From assembly GCA_910578345.1 (NCBI GenBank), contig CAJTRA010000009.1, forward strand, positions 1 through 64,000: 64,000 nt of DNA. Reading direction: 5' to 3'. Below the pieces are notes generated by a model. The model was not told where the DNA came from. It did not search any database and saw only the letters and a program-made list of their open reading frames with translations. Positions 17,554 through 26,602 of the stretch are shown piece by piece (within the stretch, counting starts at the first letter, position 1; each line of letters begins with the position of its first letter). A program made the position numbers and the translations under genes. Source of the stretch: an uncultured Lachnospiraceae bacterium (lineage in GTDB: Bacteria > Bacillota > Clostridia > Lachnospirales > Lachnospiraceae).

Positions 17554-17591
17554 AGATTTTCTCAGGCAGCTAACGCCGTCTGAGAAAATCT
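17554..17591. repeat. Intergenic palindrome family, copy 1
   Basis: AGATTTTCTCAG (17554-17565) and CTGAGAAAATCT (17580-17591) form a perfect 12-bp stem with a 14-base loop containing ACGCC. The arms and the GGC..GC/ACGCC elements recur at 28117-28153 and 59565-59605. It sits between the convergent pyrI and response-regulator genes and has no T run, so it is not a standard terminator. Confidence 0.65.
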
Positions 17592-17603
17592 AAATCTGTT
17601 CTT

Positions 17604-18680
17604 CTATTCGTCTTTCTGTCCCTTTCGGACTACTTCTTCAAACTCCGGTCTTGCCGAAGCAAGGCATTTCATCAGTTTCGGTGAGAAAAGACCACATTTG
17701 CCATTCGTAATCATATCATAAGCTACATCCGGCGTAAACGCTGCCTTATACACTCTCTTATGTACTAACGCATCATACACATCCGCTACCGATACGATCT
17801 GAGCTGCGATCGGAATCTCTTCCCCCTGCAGGTGATCGGGATAACCTCTTCCATCATAACGCTCATGATGATACCGGCAGATTTCATAGCTCACTCTGCG
17901 GTATTCTCCCTGCTGGATATCGCCCAGCATCTCGATCACATCGCATCCTCTCGTCGTATGTGATTTCATGACGTCGAACTCTTCATTCGTCAGTTTACCC
18001 GGCTTCAAAAGGATGCCGTCAGGTATCACAATCTTGCCTACATCATGCAGAGCCGCCGCTGAAGTGATGATGCTGATCATGGTGTCATCCAATCCATACT
18101 CCGGATAGGTCTTCGCCACATGTTTCGCCAAAATATTCGTAAAAGTCTTCACCCGCTTAACATGATCGCCGGACTCTAAATTTCTAAACTCCACCACATT
18201 ACTCATCACATCGATAATGTGATCATTCATATGGCGCAGCTCTTCCGCCTGTTTGCGTAATACCTTCGTCTGTATTTCCACCATTTCTTCCAAATGACGC
18301 TTATTGTAATACAGCTCGATTACATTCCTGGTACGCTGTTTCACGATATAGGAATCAAAAGGTTTCTTGATGATATCGCTTGCACCCAGGCGGTAAGCAT
18401 CACGCTCGATCTGTGTCGTTGCCTCACCTGTGATCAGAAGCACGGGAATGTTATCGATCCACTTGCGCTCCTTCATCTCCTCCAAGACTTCTACACCGGT
18501 CATAACCGGCATCACAACATCTAACAGGACCACCGATATCTCTTCCGGCTTAGAGGCAATGATATCCATCGCCTCTCTGCCGTTAGCCGCCTGAATGGTA
18601 TTATAATCTTCAAATATCTCACAGAGGATCTCCCTGTTAATATCCACGTCATCTACGATCAATATGGTTGAATTATTCAT
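17604..18680 (-). CDS. Response regulator with HD-GYP c-di-GMP phosphodiesterase domain
   Basis: A 358-residue two-domain protein. Residues 1-120 are a receiver domain with the acidic pair DD near 10-11 and phospho-acceptor Asp54 (VVLLDVVMP), and KKP near 105. A short helix (about 123-150) connects to an HD-GYP domain: LHDVGKIVIP (HD at 212-213) and HHERYDGRGYP (271-281). Intact metal ligands and GYP suggest active hydrolysis of cyclic di-GMP. No sensor kinase is adjacent. The gene is downstream of pnp by 20 bases and could be read from the rpsO-pnp transcript. Confidence 0.92.
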   Translation of the reverse strand: MNNSTILIVDDVDINREILCEIFEDYNTIQAANGREAMDIIASKPEEISVVLLDVVMPVMTGVEVLEEMKERKWIDNIPVLLITGEATTQIERDAYRLGASDIIKKPFDSYIVKQRTRNVIELYYNKRHLEEMVEIQTKVLRKQAEELRHMNDHIIDVMSNVVEFRNLESGDHVKRVKTFTNILAKHVAKTYPEYGLDDTMISIITSAAALHDVGKIVIPDGILLKPGKLTNEEFDVMKSHTTRGCDVIEMLGDIQQGEYRRVSYEICRYHHERYDGRGYPDHLQGEEIPIAAQIVSVADVYDALVHKRVYKAAFTPDVAYDMITNGKCGLFSPKLMKCLASARPEFEEVVRKGQKDE

Positions 18681-18700
18681 ACATACCTCTTTATACTTTA

Positions 18701-20791
18701 TTAAACTTGCGCCACATCTTTCATGGAGAAACTCATTCTGCCCATCTTATCCTTGCCAAGGCATACGACTGTCACTTTATCTCCAAGTGTGAGAACGTCC
18801 TCTACATGGTTGATCCGCTCTCTGGCAATCTTGGAGATATGAACCATCCCCTCCTTGCCCGGAGCAAACTCTACAAACGCTCCAAACTCCTTGATGCTGA
18901 CCACAGTTCCCTTGAAGATCTGTCCTTCCTCAAAGTCTGTCACGATCGTCTTGATCATCTCCACAGCCTTGTCCATCATAACCTTATCCGTACCGCAGAC
19001 AGAAACCTGTCCGTCATCCGTGATATCGATCTTCACGCCTGTGCGGGCAATGATCTCATTGATCGTCTTACCACGCTGTCCAACCACATCGCCGATCTTC
19101 TCAGGATCGATCTGTACGGAAATGATCTTCGGTGCATACGGTCCCACTTCCTTACGAGGCGCTGCAATCGCAGGCATCATACAGTTGGCCATAATAAATT
19201 CTCTTGCCTCACGGCATCTTGCAATGGCTCCTTCTACGATCGGCCTGGTCAATCCATGAATCTTAATATCCATCTGGATTGCTGTGATACCATCATGCGT
19301 ACCGGTTACCTTGAAGTCCATATCGCCGAAGAAATCTTCCAATCCCTGGATATCCGTCAACAGTACGAAATCATCATCCGTCTCCCCGGTTACAAGTCCG
19401 CAGGATATGCCTGCCACCATCTTCTTGATCGGTACGCCTGCCGCCATAAGAGACATACAGGATGCACAGGTAGATGCCATCGATGTGGAACCGTTAGACT
19501 CAAAAGTCTCTGACACTGTACGGATCGCATAAGGGAATTCCTCCTCCGAAGGCAGTACCGGAATCAGCGCCCTCTCTGCCAAAGCTCCATGTCCGATCTC
19601 CCTGCGGCCAGGACCACGGCTTACTTTCGTCTCCCCTACGGAATAGGACGGGAAATTATAATGATGCATATATCTCTTGGATGTGATATTCTCATCCAAA
19701 CCGTCAACTCTCTGCACTTCCGACAGGGGCGCCAGCGTACAGACATTGCAGATCTGTGTCTGTCCACGCGTAAACATAGCGGAACCATGCACTCTCGGAA
19801 TAATATCTACCTCTGCCGCAAGCGGTCTGATCTGATCCAGCGCACGGCCGTCCGGACGTTTGTGATCCTTTAAGATCATCTTGCGGACCGTCTTCTTCTG
19901 ATACTGGTAAACTGCCTCGCCAAGCACTGCAAGATAGTCTTCCTTCTCCGCAAAAGCCTCTTCTAACTTCGCGGTAATATTCCTGATATTCTCTTCCCGG
20001 ACCTGTTTCTCATCCGTGAAAACTGCTGTCTCCATCTCTTCCGGCGTCACGATCTTCTTGATATCCTCAAACATCTGCTCCGGGATCGCACAACTTTCAT
20101 AGGTATGCTTCGGCTTGCCCACCTCCGCTACAATCTGGTTGATGAAAGCGATGACAGTCTGGTTGATCTCATGTGCCTTATAGATCGCCTCCAATACTCT
20201 ATCCTCCGGCACCTCGTTGGCGCCTGCCTCGATCATGATGACCTTCTGTGCTGTAGACGCAACCGTCATCTTAAGGTCTCCCTTATCCCACTGTTCCTGG
20301 GAAGGGTTGACAATCAGCTCCCCGTCAATAAGCCCCATCTGTGTCATCGCACACGGACCGTCAAAAGGAATATCCGAAATACAGGTAGCAATCGCCGTAC
20401 CGATCATTGCCACCAGCTCCGGACGACATGCCGGATCTACACTCATAACCATATTATTGAGGGTGACATCATTCCGGTAATCCTTCGGAAACAACGGCCG
20501 CATCGGTCTGTCGATGACACGGCTTGTGAGAACAGCATTCTCGGAAGCCTTTCCCTCCCTCTTATTAAAGCCGCCCGGAATCTTACCGACAGAATACAGC
20601 TTCTCCTCATATTCCACACTGCAAGGGAAGAAATCAATCCCTTCTCTCGGCTTCTCAGACGCCGTAGCAGTGGACAGAACGGTTGTCTCCCCGTACTGCA
20701 TGAAAGCGCATCCGTTCGCCTGTTTACCCACTCTGCCGATGTCCACGCGAAGCGTCCGCCCGGCAAGTTCCATTGTGTAACTCTTGTACAT
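18701..20791 (-). CDS. pnp: Polyribonucleotide nucleotidyltransferase (PNPase)
   Basis: A 696-residue 3'-5' phosphorolytic exoribonuclease. Two RNase PH-like cores are visible (VDIGRVGKQANG at the start; RPDGRALDQIRPL and the GSTSMASTCA region), followed by a KH domain (IGDVVGQRGKTINEII) and a C-terminal S1 domain (GTVVSIKEFGAFVEF). The ATG at 20791 has AAAGGAGAG 7 bases upstream; a longer frame of 31 codons upstream runs through the leader. It follows rpsO, a conserved pair, with a hairpin in the 230-base gap. Confidence 0.96.
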   Translation of the reverse strand: MYKSYTMELAGRTLRVDIGRVGKQANGCAFMQYGETTVLSTATASEKPREGIDFFPCSVEYEEKLYSVGKIPGGFNKREGKASENAVLTSRVIDRPMRPLFPKDYRNDVTLNNMVMSVDPACRPELVAMIGTAIATCISDIPFDGPCAMTQMGLIDGELIVNPSQEQWDKGDLKMTVASTAQKVIMIEAGANEVPEDRVLEAIYKAHEINQTVIAFINQIVAEVGKPKHTYESCAIPEQMFEDIKKIVTPEEMETAVFTDEKQVREENIRNITAKLEEAFAEKEDYLAVLGEAVYQYQKKTVRKMILKDHKRPDGRALDQIRPLAAEVDIIPRVHGSAMFTRGQTQICNVCTLAPLSEVQRVDGLDENITSKRYMHHYNFPSYSVGETKVSRGPGRREIGHGALAERALIPVLPSEEEFPYAIRTVSETFESNGSTSMASTCASCMSLMAAGVPIKKMVAGISCGLVTGETDDDFVLLTDIQGLEDFFGDMDFKVTGTHDGITAIQMDIKIHGLTRPIVEGAIARCREAREFIMANCMMPAIAAPRKEVGPYAPKIISVQIDPEKIGDVVGQRGKTINEIIARTGVKIDITDDGQVSVCGTDKVMMDKAVEMIKTIVTDFEEGQIFKGTVVSIKEFGAFVEFAPGKEGMVHISKIARERINHVEDVLTLGDKVTVVCLGKDKMGRMSFSMKDVAQV

Positions 20792-20953
20792 AATCTTCTC
20801 TCCTTTTCTCATTCCATGAAGCTCTTTCATGGCAACATGATCTATGCTTAAGGCAGAAGACGCCGAAACTACAAATATCTGCACAAAGCGCCATCCTTGT
20901 ACTTATATTTGTGGTCTCGGATGCTTCTTCTACCTATACATTCACTCTGTTTT

Positions 20954-21016
20954 CTCAAAAAAATGGAAAAGGCGAACGAAGCTGAATATCATCCAGCCTT
21001 ACATCCGCCTTCTGCC
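20954..21016 (-). terminator. Hairpin between rpsO and pnp (partial terminator or processing site)
   Basis: On the minus strand GGCG...GCTG pairs imperfectly with CAGC...CGCC over about 14 positions around a 9-base loop, followed by TTTTCCATTTTTTT. This may be a leaky terminator that lowers pnp relative to rpsO, or an RNase processing site as known for the rpsO-pnp junction in other bacteria. Confidence 0.5.
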
Positions 21017-21021
21017 TTGTC

Positions 21022-21288
21022 TTATTTTCTAAGTCCAAGTCTTTCGATCAGGGAACGATATCTCTCAATATCCTTATCCTTCAGGTAAGCAAGCAGACCA
21101 CGTCTCTGACCAACCATTTTCAAAAGGCCTCGTCTGGAATGATGATCCTTCGGATTCTCCTTCAGATGCTCTGTCAGTTCCTGAATCCTCGCCGTGAGCA
21201 CTGCCACCTGCACTTCCGGTGAACCGGTATCGCCAGGTGTTCTTGCATACTCATTAATGATCGCTGTTTTCTTCTCTTTCGAAATCAT
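21022..21288 (-). CDS. rpsO: 30S ribosomal protein S15
   Basis: An 88-residue S15 that binds 16S rRNA in the platform of the small subunit. Family features are visible: TPGDTGSPEVQVA, HLKENPKDHHSRRGLL and the terminal YRSLIERLGLRK. ATG 21288 has GGAG 6 bases upstream; the longer frame start is not needed. It has its own promoter (21423-21428 / 21400-21405) and a leader of about 100 bases with a hairpin next to the RBS. Confidence 0.96.
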   Translation of the reverse strand: MISKEKKTAIINEYARTPGDTGSPEVQVAVLTARIQELTEHLKENPKDHHSRRGLLKMVGQRRGLLAYLKDKDIERYRSLIERLGLRK

Positions 21289-21394
21289 AGTTTCTCCTTT
21301 CTTCACAGGGGATTTCTTTCCGAAATGCCCTTTGACCGCCAGGCACCAAGATTGGGTTGGAGCATCCCATCTCTGAGCGCCAGCTGAATTCCAT
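21289..21394 (-). promoter_or_regulatory. Structured 5' leader of rpsO (candidate S15 autoregulatory site)
   Basis: The leader contains a hairpin just before the RBS, with GGG and ATTTC in the left arm (GGGCATTTC), a GGAAA loop, and GAAAT and CCC in the right arm. S15 is known to repress its own mRNA in several bacterial groups through unrelated leader structures. That this leader does so is inference. Confidence 0.4.
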
Positions 21395-21399
21395 TGGTT

Positions 21400-21428
21400 A
21401 TTTTAACATACAAACTATCGGTTGTAAA
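21400..21428 (-). promoter_or_regulatory. Promoter of rpsO-pnp
   Basis: Minus-strand TTTACA (21428-21423), a 17-base spacer, and TAAAAT (21405-21400). It lies between the NlpC/P60 stop (21459) and rpsO. Confidence 0.7.
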
Positions 21429-21458
21429 GCATTTTCACGCGCAGAAATCACGTATCCA

Positions 21459-22787
21459 TCACGTGTCGTGCAACACTCTGACCGCTTTTACCGGGCTTCT
21501 GTAAGATACATTGGAAATACGGATTCCTGTCTTGGGATTGCTCGCATGGATCACCTGTCCGCCGCCGATATAGATTGCCACATGATTAATGCGCTTGCCA
21601 TTGCCATAGAAGATCAGGTCCCCCGGCTGCGCCTCGGACACTTTGATCGCAGTGCCACTGCCCGCCTGAGCCACAGACGAATGCGGCAGGCTGATGCCGT
21701 ACTTCTTGAACACACTCAGAACAAACCCGGAACAATCCGCACCCTTTGTCAGACTTGTACCACCCCACACATAAGGATTACCGAGAAATTCCTTGGCGTA
21801 CTGGCAGACATCCACCCGCACGTCAGACACGCCCTGTCCATAGAAAAGCTCCGTCATCGTGATCGCCGTCCCCAGCTCTGCACTGACTTCCACGTACTCC
21901 GCAGATACAAAGACTTCCTGATCATCCAGATAGACTCTGACCCAGTCCCCTTCCACATCCGAAACTTCCAGCTCTTCTCCATTCGGAACCATGGTAATCA
22001 CTTCGGAATCTGTATTTGCTTCCGCTCTGACTTTCAGACTGTCCGTAGTGACACGCGCCATCGTAACCGCCAGTTCCTGCGCCCTGCGCTTCGCCGGTAT
22101 TCCTGTCAGAAGATATTCCAGGCTCACATATCCCTCTACCTTGCCAGACTTGATATGCGCCCACGTATCATCACTGTCCAATACTTCACATGCCGCGTCC
22201 TTGGGCAGCTTTCCTACCAGCTTCCCGTCCTCTGAGGCAACAGCCCTGACATTCAGATTATTATCTACATTTGCAATCCCCAGATTGGTATAACCCCAGT
22301 TAGCATTCTTAGCTTTCTCGTAAGCCTCGGCATATTCCATCTCTGTCTTGGTTGACTCAAGGATTGTGCCAGACCCAATACCATCTCCTAAAATATCTTT
22401 CAGGCTGCTTTCTCTTTTCTCTGCCAGAGTCTGATCCTCTCCTGGCTTTTCTTCTCCGGTCTCATCCGTGTCAGCTTCCTCTTCTTCCGCATCTGTCACG
22501 GTCTGACCATTTCCAGCCTTATCTCCTATCGCGTTCTCTTCTTCTCCGGTTACCTGATTTCCGCTCTCATCTCTATTTGTCTTTCGGTCTGACATACCGT
22601 CTTCTGCCGTCTCATCGTCTGAGTCCCTGTTTTCTTCAGACTCATCTAAAGCCTCTGTACTCCCTGTGATCTCAGTACCGATCGTTCCGATTGACAAAAG
22701 ATCCGGAAGATTCGCCGCCTGCGACTGAAACGGCGCCAGAAACAACAGACACCCTGCCAGCAGACATATGATCTCTTTTCTTTTCAT
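21459..22787 (-). CDS. Secreted NlpC/P60 peptidoglycan endopeptidase with two SH3 domains
   Basis: A 442-residue exported cell-wall hydrolase. A signal peptide (residues 1-25, ending QSQAA) is followed by an acidic Glu/Asp/Thr-rich low-complexity stretch (about 40-125). Two bacterial SH3 domains come next (about 178-226, LNVRAVAS; about 248-300, LKVRAEAN). The C-terminal NlpC/P60 domain has catalytic Cys352 (GADCSGFV), His402 (NHVAIYIG) and His414. Such enzymes cut the peptide stem of peptidoglycan. It has a perfect consensus promoter. Confidence 0.94.
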   Translation of the reverse strand: MKRKEIICLLAGCLLFLAPFQSQAANLPDLLSIGTIGTEITGSTEALDESEENRDSDDETAEDGMSDRKTNRDESGNQVTGEEENAIGDKAGNGQTVTDAEEEEADTDETGEEKPGEDQTLAEKRESSLKDILGDGIGSGTILESTKTEMEYAEAYEKAKNANWGYTNLGIANVDNNLNVRAVASEDGKLVGKLPKDAACEVLDSDDTWAHIKSGKVEGYVSLEYLLTGIPAKRRAQELAVTMARVTTDSLKVRAEANTDSEVITMVPNGEELEVSDVEGDWVRVYLDDQEVFVSAEYVEVSAELGTAITMTELFYGQGVSDVRVDVCQYAKEFLGNPYVWGGTSLTKGADCSGFVLSVFKKYGISLPHSSVAQAGSGTAIKVSEAQPGDLIFYGNGKRINHVAIYIGGGQVIHASNPKTGIRISNVSYRSPVKAVRVLHDT

Positions 22788-22854
22788 CCTGCTTTCCTCT
22801 CATTGAAATCAGTGCTTCATAATTTGTAACATTTCTGTAACATTTCCGAGAGCT

Positions 22855-22883
22855 ATTATAGCAGTTGAATGGAAATATGTCAA
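22855..22883 (-). promoter_or_regulatory. Perfect consensus promoter of the NlpC/P60 gene
   Basis: Minus-strand TTGACA (22883-22878), 17 bases, TATAAT (22860-22855). The ATG is 67 bases downstream. Confidence 0.85.
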
Positions 22884-22961
22884 ATGCCTCTTTTTACCGT
22901 TTCCTGTCAGGGGTAACGGTTCAGCCCAGTAAATGCGCAGACCTGAGCTGAGCTATTACAG

Positions 22962-24602
22962 TCAGGACGCCATATCTTCCCCATAATTATTCGAAAACGC
23001 AATGTTCACTGCATGGTCCGCTACCCGCTCTAAGCCAGATACGATATCGGAATACAGGGCGCCGGCCTCCGGCGAGCACTCGTTGTTGGATAATCTCTCG
23101 ATATGTTTCTGCTGCAGCTCTTTCTCCTTCTCGTCAATCGCATCCTCCAGATGCACAACATCTTCCATATGTTCCTCTGTATCCCTGACAAACATTTCAA
23201 AGGAAAATCTCAGCAGTGTATTGACCATATCTAGCATCTCACCCAATTCGCGCTGCGCCTCTTTCGAGAATCCTACGCCGGTCTCAATCCTGCGCACCGC
23301 CGCCTCTGCAATATTCTCTGCATGATCCCCGATCCGCTCGATATCGTTCACGACATGGAACAGGGCGCCGATATTCTTCAAGTCCTCGATTGGCAGCGTC
23401 GTCTGGTTAATCTTGACCAGATAGCGGGTAATGGCATGACTTAAGAAATCAATATTTTTCTCGACCGCTTTCACCTCGTCGATCTCATCCCGGTCCAGTG
23501 TCATAAGGACATTCATCGCGCGGTTAAGGTTCTCATTGGCAAGCGACGCCATGCGGTCTAGCTCCTTGATCGCCTCCACTACCGCCGTTGCCGGATTCAA
23601 AACGGATTTCTCACCGATATATTTTAACTGGTAGCTGTCTCTGTACCCCACCTTCTGATCATCACCGGGCACAAACAGATATGTCAGTTTTACAATTCCC
23701 TGGATAAATGGCATCAAAATGATCACCTGGAAAATCTTGATCGCGATATGTGCATACGCGACAACCCGCCCCAGGTTATTTCCCGTCACATAAATCAGCA
23801 TACTTACAATCTGATGCACACAAATCTTGAAAATAAGATAGACAATGATCGTACCGATCACATTAAAGATCAAATGAATCGCGGCTGCTCTTTTGGCATC
23901 CTTCTTACCGCTCAAGGACGCTAACAGCGCAGAAGTGCAGGCGCCGATATTACAGCCAAGAATAATATACATGCCGATATCCATTCCCATCAGCCCCTGG
24001 TTTGCTAACAGAACCATGATACTGACCGTCACGGAAGAACTCTGGATCACTGCAGTCAGCACCGCTCCTAAGACCACCGCAAGAAACGGCGTCTGCAGCG
24101 ACTCAAACATATGAATCACTGCGGGGGAATCCTTCATCCCCGCCATAGCGCTGGACATTGTGCTCAGTCCCATGAACAGAACGCCAAATCCAATGATGAC
24201 TTCCCCCCATCTTGAAATCTTCTGCTTCTTGCAGAACATAATGATCAGCACACCCACCAGCAGAATAACCGGAGCCGCTTTCTCCAGCTTAAAGGACACT
24301 AAGAGCGCCGTCACCGTCGTACCTATATTCGCTCCAAAAATAACGCCTGCGGCCTGCGTCAGTGTCATCAGTCCTGAGTTGACGAAACTGACCACCATAA
24401 CAGTACAGGCCGAAGAAGACTGGATCACTGCCGTAAAGAAAATACCTACGAGGATTCCCGTAAACCGGTTCGTCGTCAGCCGTTCCAGGATTCCCCTTAG
24501 TTTTGCTCCGGCAACTTTCTCAATACTGTCGCTCATAATGCGCATACCGTACAGGAAAAGTCCCAGGCCGCCTGCCATGGAAAGAATAATCGTTGGATTC
24601 AT
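22962..24602 (-). CDS. Na+/phosphate cotransporter with C-terminal PhoU-like domain
   Basis: A 546-residue membrane protein. The N-terminal 310 residues hold about eight hydrophobic segments with the two inverted Na/Pi signatures, each containing QSSS (VIQSSSACTV and VIQSSSVTVS). The C-terminal 200 residues are helical and PhoU-like (LFHVVNDIERIGDHAENI and GLERVADHAVNI). The family couples Na+ entry to phosphate uptake; the PhoU part may regulate it. It has its own promoter and is not part of the ribF operon. Confidence 0.93.
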   Translation of the reverse strand: MNPTIILSMAGGLGLFLYGMRIMSDSIEKVAGAKLRGILERLTTNRFTGILVGIFFTAVIQSSSACTVMVVSFVNSGLMTLTQAAGVIFGANIGTTVTALLVSFKLEKAAPVILLVGVLIIMFCKKQKISRWGEVIIGFGVLFMGLSTMSSAMAGMKDSPAVIHMFESLQTPFLAVVLGAVLTAVIQSSSVTVSIMVLLANQGLMGMDIGMYIILGCNIGACTSALLASLSGKKDAKRAAAIHLIFNVIGTIIVYLIFKICVHQIVSMLIYVTGNNLGRVVAYAHIAIKIFQVIILMPFIQGIVKLTYLFVPGDDQKVGYRDSYQLKYIGEKSVLNPATAVVEAIKELDRMASLANENLNRAMNVLMTLDRDEIDEVKAVEKNIDFLSHAITRYLVKINQTTLPIEDLKNIGALFHVVNDIERIGDHAENIAEAAVRRIETGVGFSKEAQRELGEMLDMVNTLLRFSFEMFVRDTEEHMEDVVHLEDAIDEKEKELQQKHIERLSNNECSPEAGALYSDIVSGLERVADHAVNIAFSNNYGEDMAS

Positions 24603-24647
24603 CTGTATCAGATTCCCTTCATATGTATATATAACTCCACTATTCTC

Positions 24648-24676
24648 ATTCTATCGAAAATACACTTTACTGACAA
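24648..24676 (-). promoter_or_regulatory. Promoter of the Na/Pi cotransporter gene
   Basis: Minus-strand TTGTCA (24676-24671), 17 bases, TAGAAT (24653-24648), 46 bases before the ATG. Confidence 0.7.
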
Positions 24677-24697
24677 GTCCTATCTGTCACAAAAAGT

Positions 24698-25630
24698 TCA
24701 TAAAAAATACACAAAGTTCTCTCCCGCCGCAATATCCTGCGCCAGCTGCGCTTTCAGACTTTCCACACTGTCGAATCGCTGCTCCGGCCTGCGGAACGAA
24801 AGGAGCTGTACGCTGATCGTTTTCCCATAGATTGTCCCTGTAAACCCATAAAGATACGTCTCAACTCCCATCACATTCTCGTCGCTCACCGTCGGTTTAC
24901 ACCCCACATTGGATATCCCCTTATATTCCCCATCCTCTGTTATAACCCTGGAATAGTACACTCCGTTCGGCGGCAGAAGCTTATCATGCTCCGGCAGTAA
25001 GTTTGCCGTAGGCATCCCGATCCTGCGGCCCAGTTTCTTTCCATGTTCCACCCGGCCCGTCACACTGTAGGGCGTGCCGAGCATACGGCTCACCGTTTCC
25101 ATCTCTCCCCGGCGGACTGCATCCCGCACTCTGGTCGAGCTGACAGCCTCGCCATCTAGCAGAACCTTGTCGATCAGTTCCACCTGATAATCATACGCCT
25201 CCGCATAATGGGCAAGCAGCGCATAGTTACCGGCTCCTCTTTTGCCAAAAGACAGATCAGGACCCGCACAGATATAAGCCGCCTGCATCTGCTTTGCCAC
25301 ATATCGATGCACAAACTCTTCCGGCTCTGTGGCCGCCGTCGTCTGATTTAAGGGAAACTCAATTAACACATCCACCCCCATTTGCCGGAAGATCTCTCTC
25401 TTCTCCGCTCTGGTGGTCAGTTCTTTCTCCTCTCCTCCAAAAAAGGCTGACGCCGAAGTGTCAAAAGTAAATACTGTGGCCAGCAGTCCTCTGTCCTTCT
25501 GTTCTATGATCCTGTGAATCAGCGCCTGATGGCCCAGATGGACGCCGTCAAACTTACCGATCGCAACGGCCGTTCTTCCAGACAGCCGAAACGTAGTGCT
25601 CTGTTCAATGATCTGCATCGTTCTCATCAT
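24698..25630 (-). CDS. ribF: Bifunctional riboflavin kinase / FAD synthetase
   Basis: A 310-residue RibF. The N-terminal adenylyltransferase domain carries GKFDGVHLGHQALI (about 27-40) and the SSTRVRDAVRRG motif; the C-terminal kinase domain begins GRRIGMPTANLLP. It converts riboflavin to FMN and then FAD. It is the last gene of the nine-gene run from rimP, 29 bases after truB. The start is one of two adjacent ATGs after AAAGG. Confidence 0.95.
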   Translation of the reverse strand: MMRTMQIIEQSTTFRLSGRTAVAIGKFDGVHLGHQALIHRIIEQKDRGLLATVFTFDTSASAFFGGEEKELTTRAEKREIFRQMGVDVLIEFPLNQTTAATEPEEFVHRYVAKQMQAAYICAGPDLSFGKRGAGNYALLAHYAEAYDYQVELIDKVLLDGEAVSSTRVRDAVRRGEMETVSRMLGTPYSVTGRVEHGKKLGRRIGMPTANLLPEHDKLLPPNGVYYSRVITEDGEYKGISNVGCKPTVSDENVMGVETYLYGFTGTIYGKTISVQLLSFRRPEQRFDSVESLKAQLAQDIAAGENFVYFL

Positions 25631-25658
25631 GCCTTTCTCTCAGTCTGCAAACTCCTGC

Positions 25659-26579
25659 CTATGTTCCTTCTGAAAGGAACATTTTAACCGGTTTGATAAC
25701 ACCCGATCTTATATCATGCTGATAGATCCCATAGAATCTGCCTGTGCTGTCATAGACTCTTAACTGCCCGCCTGGTATCGTCTCCGCATCGGCCTGTAGC
25801 AATTCCGGCGAAAGTACATTCCCATTCTCCACCAGCCTGCGCCCTTCTTTCGTCACCACCACGGCCTGATCGTCGGCAAAGACAGCGTCAGGTTTTATAA
25901 TAACACCTTCTATTGTATGCTGTTTGGCGAGCTTCTCAATCTCTCCCAGAGTGAGCGCCTCCTCAATACAGAAAATCCCAACCCGGCTGCGGATCAAAGA
26001 TTCCATAGCGCCGCCGCACCCCAGCCTGTCCCCGATATCATGGCACAGCGTTCTGATATAAGTGCCCTTGGAACAGACAACCCGCATTTTTATATGTGGC
26101 AGATCATATTCCAGAATCTCCAGCTCCTTGATCTGTACTTTTCTTGGCTTCCGCTCGATCTCCTTGCCCTCTCTGGCCAGCTCATATAACTTCCTGCCAT
26201 TCACCTTCAACGCAGAATACATCGGCGGAATCTGCTCGTATTCTCCAAGAAAGGAGAATACTGCCGCGCGCACGCTCTTCTCATCCAATTCCCTGATCTG
26301 TTCCGCGCCGCACTGCCTCATAATCTTTCCCGTCATATCCTGCGTGTCCGTGACCACGCCAAGACGCATCACCGCAATATACTCTTTATCCCAATCGGTA
26401 AGCATATCGCAGAGTTTTGTGCCAGAACCGAAACATACAGGAAGCACGCCGACCGCTTGCGGGTCGAGTGTTCCTGTATGTCCTATCTTTTTCATTTTAC
26501 AGATACCACGGAGTCTTGCTACAACATCATGTGATGTATAACCAGCCTCCTTATATACATTCATGATTCCGTTATACAT
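25659..26579 (-). CDS. truB: tRNA pseudouridine-55 synthase
   Basis: A 306-residue TruB that makes pseudouridine 55 in the T loop of tRNAs. The catalytic Asp lies in GHTGTLDPQAVGVLPV; KTYIRTLCHDIG-type residues (KGTYIRTLCHDIG) and a C-terminal PUA-like segment complete it. ATG 26579 is preceded by TGAGG; an ATG pair 5 codons upstream is an alternative start. It lies directly after nrnA. Confidence 0.95.
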   Translation of the reverse strand: MYNGIMNVYKEAGYTSHDVVARLRGICKMKKIGHTGTLDPQAVGVLPVCFGSGTKLCDMLTDWDKEYIAVMRLGVVTDTQDMTGKIMRQCGAEQIRELDEKSVRAAVFSFLGEYEQIPPMYSALKVNGRKLYELAREGKEIERKPRKVQIKELEILEYDLPHIKMRVVCSKGTYIRTLCHDIGDRLGCGGAMESLIRSRVGIFCIEEALTLGEIEKLAKQHTIEGVIIKPDAVFADDQAVVVTKEGRRLVENGNVLSPELLQADAETIPGGQLRVYDSTGRFYGIYQHDIRSGVIKPVKMFLSEGT

Positions 26580-26602
26580 ACCAAGCCTCATCATTTCGCA
26601 TG

